A stretch of DNA of 64,000 nt from Leptospira perdikensis (GTDB lineage Bacteria > Spirochaetota > Leptospiria > Leptospirales > Leptospiraceae): assembly GCF_004769575.1 (NCBI RefSeq), contig NZ_RQGA01000003.1, positions 868,001 to 932,000 of the forward strand, in the 5' to 3' direction. Positions 59,874 through 64,000 of the stretch are shown one piece after another; position 1 is the first letter of the stretch; the number at the start of each line of letters is the position of its first letter. The notes under the pieces were generated by a model that was given only the letters and a program-made list of their open reading frames with translations, searched no databases and had not been told where the DNA came from. A program made the translations under genes and the position numbers.

Positions 59874-59921
59874 ATTGGGTGGCGGGTCTAGTTCCCCTCC
59901 CAATTCAGGGCGGGGATAGAT
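59874..59921. repeat. Dispersed GC-rich hairpin repeat, copy 1
   Basis: ATTGGGTGGCGGGTCTAGTT, then CCCCTCCCAATTCAGGGCGG and GGATAGAT. TTGGGTGG (59875-59882) pairs with CCTCCCAA (59896-59903) with one mismatch. A second copy lies at 62316-62366 with the same first 14 bases and the same GGGCGGGGAT tail. The local GC content is well above that of the window. Confidence 0.75.
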
Positions 59922-59996
59922 AGATTCGCGCGCATTTGGGTTAAAAACCCGAAAAAACCCTCTTAAAATCAAAATAAAAAGATTGAACAAAATTAA

Positions 59997-60008
59997 ATTG
60001 TGCACAAT
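59997..60008. promoter_or_regulatory. Palindrome ATTGTGCACAAT, candidate OhrR/MarR operator
   Basis: A perfect 12-bp palindrome 25 bases before the glutathione peroxidase start, just after TTGAAC (59983-59988, a possible -35). It resembles the inverted ACAATT/AATTGT half-sites of OhrR boxes. The gpx operon encodes an OhrR-type regulator, so autoregulation through this site is likely. Confidence 0.55.
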
Positions 60009-60032
60009 CTAAATGGCATAGGGAGACCAAAC

Positions 60033-60518
60033 ATGTCTGATGAATTTTACAAGATTAAGGTGAAACGAGGTTCCGAGGAAATTCCTATGGAACAATTTAA
60101 AGATAAGGTACTTTTGATTGTGAACACGGCTAGCGAGTGTGGCTTTACCCCTCAATACAAAGGCCTACAGGAAACCTATGATCGTTACAAAGGAAAAGGT
60201 TTGGAAGTATTGGCTTTCCCATGTAACCAGTTTGGCCAACAAGAACCAGGAACAGATGCAGAAATTAAGTTGTTTTGTGAAAGAACATTCTTAACGACTT
60301 TCCCGATATTTTCAAAATTGGAAGTCAATGGACCAAATACGGATCCGCTTTACTTACACTTAAAAAAACAAGCGCCAGGAATTTTTGGTTCTTTGGACAT
60401 CAAATGGAATTTTACCAAATTCTTAATTGATAAAAATGGAAACGTTGTAAAACGATACGCACCCATCACGAAACCAGAAGATATTGAAAAGGATATTGAA
60501 AAACTTGTCCAAGGTTAA
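60033..60518 (+). CDS. Glutathione peroxidase (Cys-type)
   Basis: Protein of 161 residues with a thioredoxin fold. The active site is VNTASECGFTPQYKGLQETY with Cys rather than selenocysteine, followed by the Gln/Trp partners in AFPCNQFGQQEPGTDAEI and the WNFTKFLIDKNG motif. Cys-type enzymes often use thioredoxin and reduce lipid or organic hydroperoxides. No signal peptide. ATG 60033 is preferred over GTG 60000 because GGGAG lies upstream. It forms an operon with an OhrR-type regulator, which suggests induction by organic peroxides. Confidence 0.92.
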   Translation: MSDEFYKIKVKRGSEEIPMEQFKDKVLLIVNTASECGFTPQYKGLQETYDRYKGKGLEVLAFPCNQFGQQEPGTDAEIKLFCERTFLTTFPIFSKLEVNGPNTDPLYLHLKKQAPGIFGSLDIKWNFTKFLIDKNGNVVKRYAPITKPEDIEKDIEKLVQG

Positions 60519-60948
60519 GAATCCTACAGATGAGGTTCTTCTTTTGAAGAACCAAGTTTGTTTCTCTTTGTATTCTTCAATGCATCGAATGATGAAAATC
60601 TACCGCCCACTTCTTTCGGCACTGGGACTCACATATCCGCAATACCTTGTGATGTTGGTTCTTTGGGAAGAAGAGGAAAGCACTGTCAGTGGACTTGGCG
60701 AACGATTGCAATTGGATTCGGGGACTTTGACGCCATTGCTCAAACGATTGGAGCAAGGTGGGTTAATTCAGCGAAAAAGAAACGTAGATGATGAACGAGT
60801 TGTGATGGTATCTCTTACAAAGAATGGAAAACAGCTTCGTGATAAAGCCAAGTTAATACCTGAACAAATTTTTTGTTTGTCGGGGATTGAGGAAAAGCAG
60901 GCAACACAGTTAAAGGGAATTTTAGATAGTTTTGTAGCGAAAACATAA
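60505..60948 (+). CDS. ohrR: OhrR-type MarR-family organic-peroxide sensor and repressor
   Basis: Protein of 147 residues, the length of B. subtilis OhrR. The family pattern is clear: [20 protein letters not shown] with the peroxide-sensing Cys (residue 19), [20 protein letters not shown], the winged helix [20 protein letters not shown] and [16 protein letters not shown]. Oxidation of the Cys releases it from DNA. The start is uncertain: TTG 60505 gives the expected length but overlaps the gpx stop; TTG 60544 has GAGG 8 bases upstream but a shorter N-terminus; TTG 60484 is also open. The pair gpx-ohrR replaces the usual ohr-ohrR pair. Confidence 0.85.
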   Translation: MSKVKNPTDEVLLLKNQVCFSLYSSMHRMMKIYRPLLSALGLTYPQYLVMLVLWEEEESTVSGLGERLQLDSGTLTPLLKRLEQGGLIQRKRNVDDERVVMVSLTKNGKQLRDKAKLIPEQIFCLSGIEEKQATQLKGILDSFVAKT

Positions 60949-61071
60949 CAAACTAAAGGTTTCTGAAATAAATTTCTCTTTTATTATTGACGATAATATT
61001 TACCTGCAAAAAGAATCTAACATCATTTAGGTTTTTTCTGATTTGTAACATTGAATCCAAAAATTCCATTT

Positions 61072-62199
61072 ATGTTGAACCGTAACCTACTCCTTTTTTG
61101 TTGGATGGTCCTTTCTCTTTTTTCCTGTAAAAATGGACTTTCTGAAAATTCATGCGACCCAAATAGGAGTAAATTTATAAACACATTGCTCGTGAAATGG
61201 GCAATACTCGATGTTAGCCCCACTTGCGGTAAAATATACCTTCCCACCATTCCTAAAGAAATACTTGAATATTCAATACCAAGTTTAGGCGTCAAAGGAA
61301 TCGTATCTGATGGTCAAATCGTAATTACATCAGAAACCATCGTTTCTATATCTTCGTACATTGCTAATTTCAAAACCAATGGTGTTTCGGTAACGGTGAA
61401 CGAGATCGAACAAATTAGCGGCATCACTTCAAACTCTTACACGGCTCCTCTAAAATACGTTGTGACCGGTTTTGATGGAAGTAAAAAAGAATACACGGTT
61501 CAAATGGTTGCACCCCGTATCTTAGGATCAGGTTCTCTTAGGCTTTGGTTTAAAGCAGACCAACTAACATTGAATGATGGCGATCCGATTGCAAACTGGG
61601 CGGATGTTAGTGGGTATGGGAATCATATTTCGCAAGCAACTCTGACTCAAAGACCAGTGTTTCGAGTGAACCAAGTCAATGCTTATCCAATTGCCGAATT
61701 TAGAAGCTCATCAACGACGCAGATGGTCATTTCATCAGGTGCTACAGGATTGTATGTTACCAATAGCGGAAGCGTTTTTTTTGTAATGAGATTAGTGAAT
61801 ACAATTTCTGGTGGGATTACTTTGTTAAATATACATGGGGGTCAAGGAAGAGAGATTTCCATAGATCATCCCATTTCTACATATGTTGTCTGCCGAAATG
61901 GACTAAGTTGTTCTAACATATCAGCTTTACCAATTCCAAAAAATGATTTTCTTGCGATAGGTTCAGTGCAAGTATTAATGGCTTCTGCTCGAGAATATTG
62001 GAATGGTAATTTAAAAGGTCAAGTACCTATCTCTTATGATTATTCTGGTGGTGGTAGTCCAAATACTATTTATTTAGGCAACGGAAATCTTGATGCAGAT
62101 ATAGCGGAGGTTCTATACTTCAATACGGATCTTACGGAAGCAGATGTTCAGAAATTGTTTTTTTATCTGAATACGAAGTATGGGCTTTTGCCTTTGTAA
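61072..62199 (+). CDS. LamG-like lipoprotein
   Basis: Protein of about 375 residues. Signal peptide with lipobox (NLLLFCWMVLSLFSC, Cys at about 18). Residues about 80-155 are a beta-rich domain (TNGVSVTVNEIEQISGITSN, VVTGFDGSKKEYTVQMV), followed by a LamG/concanavalin-like jelly roll from about 165 (LRLWFKADQLTLNDGDPIAN, WADVSGYGNHIS, PVFRVNQVNAYPIAEFRSSS). Such proteins bind carbohydrates or host ligands in other bacteria; the ligand here is unknown. ATG 61072 is chosen because it leads directly into the signal peptide; a TTG at 61051 is possible. No ribosome site is clear for either. Confidence 0.75.
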   Translation: MLNRNLLLFCWMVLSLFSCKNGLSENSCDPNRSKFINTLLVKWAILDVSPTCGKIYLPTIPKEILEYSIPSLGVKGIVSDGQIVITSETIVSISSYIANFKTNGVSVTVNEIEQISGITSNSYTAPLKYVVTGFDGSKKEYTVQMVAPRILGSGSLRLWFKADQLTLNDGDPIANWADVSGYGNHISQATLTQRPVFRVNQVNAYPIAEFRSSSTTQMVISSGATGLYVTNSGSVFFVMRLVNTISGGITLLNIHGGQGREISIDHPISTYVVCRNGLSCSNISALPIPKNDFLAIGSVQVLMASAREYWNGNLKGQVPISYDYSGGGSPNTIYLGNGNLDADIAEVLYFNTDLTEADVQKLFFYLNTKYGLLPL

Positions 62200-62218
62200 A
62201 AATCGAATTTGACTTTCC

Positions 62219-62234
62219 TTGGTTTATAAACCAA
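62219..62234. repeat. Palindrome TTGGTTTATAAACCAA
   Basis: A perfect 16-bp palindrome 20 bp after the LamG-like gene. It has no T-run, so it is a weak terminator candidate; an operator for the genes downstream is also possible, but they start 200 bp away. Confidence 0.4.
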
Positions 62235-62315
62235 AACATGAACTTTCGATAACAAAAAAACGGGAGGTTGCGAATTCTCCGTTACAAACCAACAAACATC
62301 TGATATATGGAAGTC

Positions 62316-62366
62316 ATTGGGTGGCGGGTGGATAACCCCACCCAGTTCGATTAGGGCGGGGATCTA
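62316..62366. repeat. Dispersed GC-rich hairpin repeat, copy 2
   Basis: ATTGGGTGGCGGGTGGATAA, then CCCCACCCAGTTCGATTAGG and GCGGGGATCTA. TTGGGTGG (62317-62324) pairs with CCACCCAG (62338-62345) using one G-T pair. It shares with copy 1 (59874) the first 14 bases and the GGGCGGGGAT tail, while the middle differs in a way that keeps the stem. It lies between the LamG-like gene and the atp operon. Confidence 0.75.
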
Positions 62367-62435
62367 TACCAACCAATCCCTCTCGCACCCCCAATCCTAC
62401 TTGCCCCCATTTCCCCACCTTCCAAACTACAACCA

Positions 62436-62816
62436 ATGGATCTAAATTCAATCAATCTCAAACGATTCCATTTGCATTACTTCAGCTATTTACTTTTTGT
62501 ATTCATTCTAAGTCTCCCGCTAACTGCAGGTTTGGTGGAGGATGGATATCGTATGATTTTCTATTTTGGTGGGGCCATGTCCTTTGCAATCCAGATGGCA
62601 ATTTTGCAACTTCGGTTCCTTCCAAGAAAAATCCCCGCTTTGTCCGAGTCTGGGTTTCCCTTTTTTACCGTATTTCTCTCCTTTTTTCTGAATCTGGGCA
62701 TTTTGACCGCTTTGCAGGTCTTAGAGTACCCTTTTGAGGCAACTTCTGGATTTTTAATTGCCTATTTCGTCCACCTTCTTTTCCTTGTATTTGCGAGCTA
62801 TTTCAGTGGAAAATAA
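62436..62816 (+). CDS. atpI: AtpI-like small membrane protein at the head of the atp operon
   Basis: Protein of 126 residues with four membrane helices: FSYLLFVFILSLPLTAGLVE, MIFYFGGAMSFAIQMAIL, FPFFTVFLSFFLNLGILTA and GFLIAYFVHLLFLVFASYF. It has no strong motif; the AtpI call rests on size, topology and position directly before atpB, which it overlaps by 11 bp. AtpI proteins help assemble the c ring. ATG 62436 has no strong ribosome site. Confidence 0.65.
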   Translation: MDLNSINLKRFHLHYFSYLLFVFILSLPLTAGLVEDGYRMIFYFGGAMSFAIQMAILQLRFLPRKIPALSESGFPFFTVFLSFFLNLGILTALQVLEYPFEATSGFLIAYFVHLLFLVFASYFSGK

Positions 62817-63864
62817 GTCTAAATATCGGTTTTTTTTATCATTTTTATTAGTTTTTTCCCTTAGTTTTACGAATGTTTTTGCGAACGATTCGGAAGGGCA
62901 CGGCTCTGAAGAGGGCTTCGATTTCAGCGAAGTGATGGCGCACCATTTAGGTGATGCTCCCATTTTCCCATTGAACTTTGGTGGCACGATTGTCACAGAA
63001 GGCCAACCAGGCTTTGACGCTGAAAACCACGATGTTTTTGTAAACCATGATGGAGTGAAATACCACTATCTTGGTGGACTCGACCTTCATATCACCAAAC
63101 GAGTGACCATGATGTGGATTGCTTGTTTCTTTATGTTCCTTGTTTTCATCCCGGCAGCTAATTTGATCTCGAAGAACCCCAAAAAAGTTCATAACAAATT
63201 TACATCTGCTGTAGAGGCTTTCATTAGTTATCTAAAAGAAAATGTTGTGGATGCATCCCTTGATCACCACGGACATTCTTATTACCACTACATCTTCTCT
63301 TTGTTTTTCTTTATTCTTTTCTGTAACCTTTTCGGCCTCATCCCGTCTGTGGGTGAACTCACTGTGGCTGCCTCTGACGCACTCGTTGCCGTTGGTGCCG
63401 TAGAACACACACCACATATACTTCATACATTTGGACAAGTTTGGTCGGGGATCACACCTACAGGTGATATCAGTGTTACACTTTCACTCGCATCGATCAC
63501 ACTACTTACCATTTATGGAACAGCATTTTCCTACCAAGGAATTTCCTTCGTAGCACACGCAGTTCCTAAGGGAGTTCCGCTCCTACTTTGGCCACTTATG
63601 TGGGCCTTGGAGTTTATCGTAACACACATTGCCCGCTCTTTTGCGTTAACAATGAGGTTACTAGCCAACATGACAGCAGGACACGTTATGATCCTTGCGT
63701 TACTTGGATTTATCTTTATGAGTGAAAGTTGGTTGATTGCACCTGTGTCTGTTCTCAGTTCAGTGCTTATCTACTTTTTAGAACTACTTGTAGCTTTTTT
63801 ACAAGCGTTCATTTTCTCTCTGCTCACAACCGTGTTCATCGGAACTGTGATGCATAGACATTAA
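62806..63864 (+). CDS. atpB: ATP synthase F0 subunit a
   Basis: Protein of about 352 residues, some 80 longer than E. coli AtpB. A signal-peptide-like N-terminus (FFLSFLLVFSLSFTNVFAND) and a His/Asp/Glu-rich periplasmic stretch of about 80 residues precede the membrane domain (FNLIPSV-type loop, SVTLSLASITLLTIYGTAFS, FALTMRLLANMTAGHVMILA with the essential Arg facing the c ring). GTG 62806 is chosen because the longer reading runs through the upstream gene; GCGAG lies 8 bases before it. The extended exported N-terminus is also known in Bacteroidetes. The atpE gene follows 48 bp later. Confidence 0.92.
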   Translation: MENKSKYRFFLSFLLVFSLSFTNVFANDSEGHGSEEGFDFSEVMAHHLGDAPIFPLNFGGTIVTEGQPGFDAENHDVFVNHDGVKYHYLGGLDLHITKRVTMMWIACFFMFLVFIPAANLISKNPKKVHNKFTSAVEAFISYLKENVVDASLDHHGHSYYHYIFSLFFFILFCNLFGLIPSVGELTVAASDALVAVGAVEHTPHILHTFGQVWSGITPTGDISVTLSLASITLLTIYGTAFSYQGISFVAHAVPKGVPLLLWPLMWALEFIVTHIARSFALTMRLLANMTAGHVMILALLGFIFMSESWLIAPVSVLSSVLIYFLELLVAFLQAFIFSLLTTVFIGTVMHRH

Positions 63865-63912
63865 CATTTGGTTTTATTTATATTATAAAACACACAGGAG
63901 TGAAACGAAAAC

Positions 63913-64000
63913 AATGGAATTCGGTTTAGGATACATCGCAGTAGGACTCGCAGCAGGACTTGCATTACTTGGTGCAGGAATCGGTATTGGTAGAATTGGT
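63913..64000 (+). CDS. atpE: ATP synthase F0 subunit c, N-terminal fragment (3' end outside window)
   Basis: The first 29 codons read MEFGLGYIAVGLAAGLALLG followed by AGIGIGRIG, the glycine-rich first helix of subunit c. The ion-binding carboxylate of helix 2 and the stop lie beyond the right edge. AGGAG lies 13 bases upstream, a rather long gap. It is the third gene of the atp operon. Confidence 0.9.

Larger units (their letters stand above)
59705..60032. other. Divergent amtB / gpx spacer
   Basis: This 328-bp region separates two divergent genes. It holds one copy of a 48-bp repeat (59874-59921) and a palindrome at 59997-60008. No gene is recognised, and no -24/-12 sigma54 pattern was found for amtB. 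Confidence 0.6.

Noticed and set aside
59705..60000. Sigma54 promoter for amtB-glnK
   Set aside because: The - strand upstream of amtB was read for TGGCAC-N5-TTGC and no acceptable match was found. TGCAA at about 59798 has no partner GTGCCA at the right distance.
60033..60518. Selenocysteine glutathione peroxidase
   Set aside because: The active-site codon in ASECGF is TGT (Cys), and no in-frame TGA is present.

Overview
The window reads as chromosomal DNA of a spirochaete of the genus Leptospira, probably a free-living (saprophytic) species. The support is indirect: AT-rich DNA, many lipoproteins with relaxed spirochaetal lipoboxes, a DUF1554 lipoprotein of a type known mainly from Leptospira, a flgB-flgC-fliE flagellar block, an ATP synthase a subunit with a long exported N-terminus, and a broad metabolic and regulatory repertoire. 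No rRNA, tRNA, CRISPR array, prophage or insertion sequence was recognised. Coding density is high and genes lie on both strands in short operons.

Layout. 1-7.5 kb: the end of a MazF-type toxin gene, a glutamate-1-semialdehyde-aminomutase-like aminotransferase divergent from a TetR regulator across a perfect dyad, a HAD hydrolase, a DUF7000-like protein, an FrsA-like esterase divergent from a second TetR regulator, and an FLVCR-like MFS transporter. 7.6-13.1 kb: an FGGY kinase / APH-like kinase / GlpD-type dehydrogenase operon, a metallo-beta-lactamase-fold protein and a small lipoprotein. 13.2-14.6 kb: flgB-flgC-fliE. 14.6-15.1 kb: non-coding DNA with a 34-bp tandem repeat. 15.1-17.7 kb: a membrane protein, a fatty acid hydroxylase and a membrane-anchored AraC regulator. 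17.8-24.1 kb: a Mla-type lipid ABC transporter (STAS-MlaE fusion, MlaF, MlaD, PqiC-like lipoprotein) followed by a second fatty acid hydroxylase, glyoxalase I and a HI0933-type flavoprotein. 24.1-28.5 kb: pyruvate kinase, an HDAC11-like deacetylase, an unknown protein and a SpoIIE-type response regulator. 28.4-37.3 kb: membrane and DUF4105 proteins, lipoproteins, a GH36 alpha-galactosidase, RNase D and RadA.

37.5-41.9 kb carries two successive secreted lipase / membrane-anchored foldase pairs, each lipase separated from its foldase gene by a hairpin. 41.9-47.8 kb: a glycoside-hydrolase-like lipoprotein, a second HDAC-family deacetylase, an alpha/beta hydrolase, a second repeat-rich spacer and the DUF1554 lipoprotein. 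47.8-56 kb: a GapN-like aldehyde dehydrogenase, a double-hotdog MaoC protein, a metallo-beta-lactamase-fold hydrolase, a DUF2079 membrane protein, an HpcH/HpaI-like protein, signal peptidase I and an AtpZ-like protein. 56-60.9 kb: acetolactate synthase preceded by a 43-codon Val/Leu-rich leader ORF and mutually exclusive hairpins, then amtB-glnK and a glutathione peroxidase / OhrR-type regulator pair. 61-64 kb: a LamG-like lipoprotein and the start of the ATP synthase operon (AtpI-like, atpB, partial atpE).

The most interesting items are the undescribed acetolactate synthase leader and attenuator-like region, the duplicated lipase-foldase cassette, the dispersed 34-bp repeat family, the perfect TetR dyad with a related site 5.8 kb away, and a DUF4105 gene with no usable in-frame start codon next to a terminator and homopolymer tracts. 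All functions are assigned by reading the translated sequence; no database search was run.
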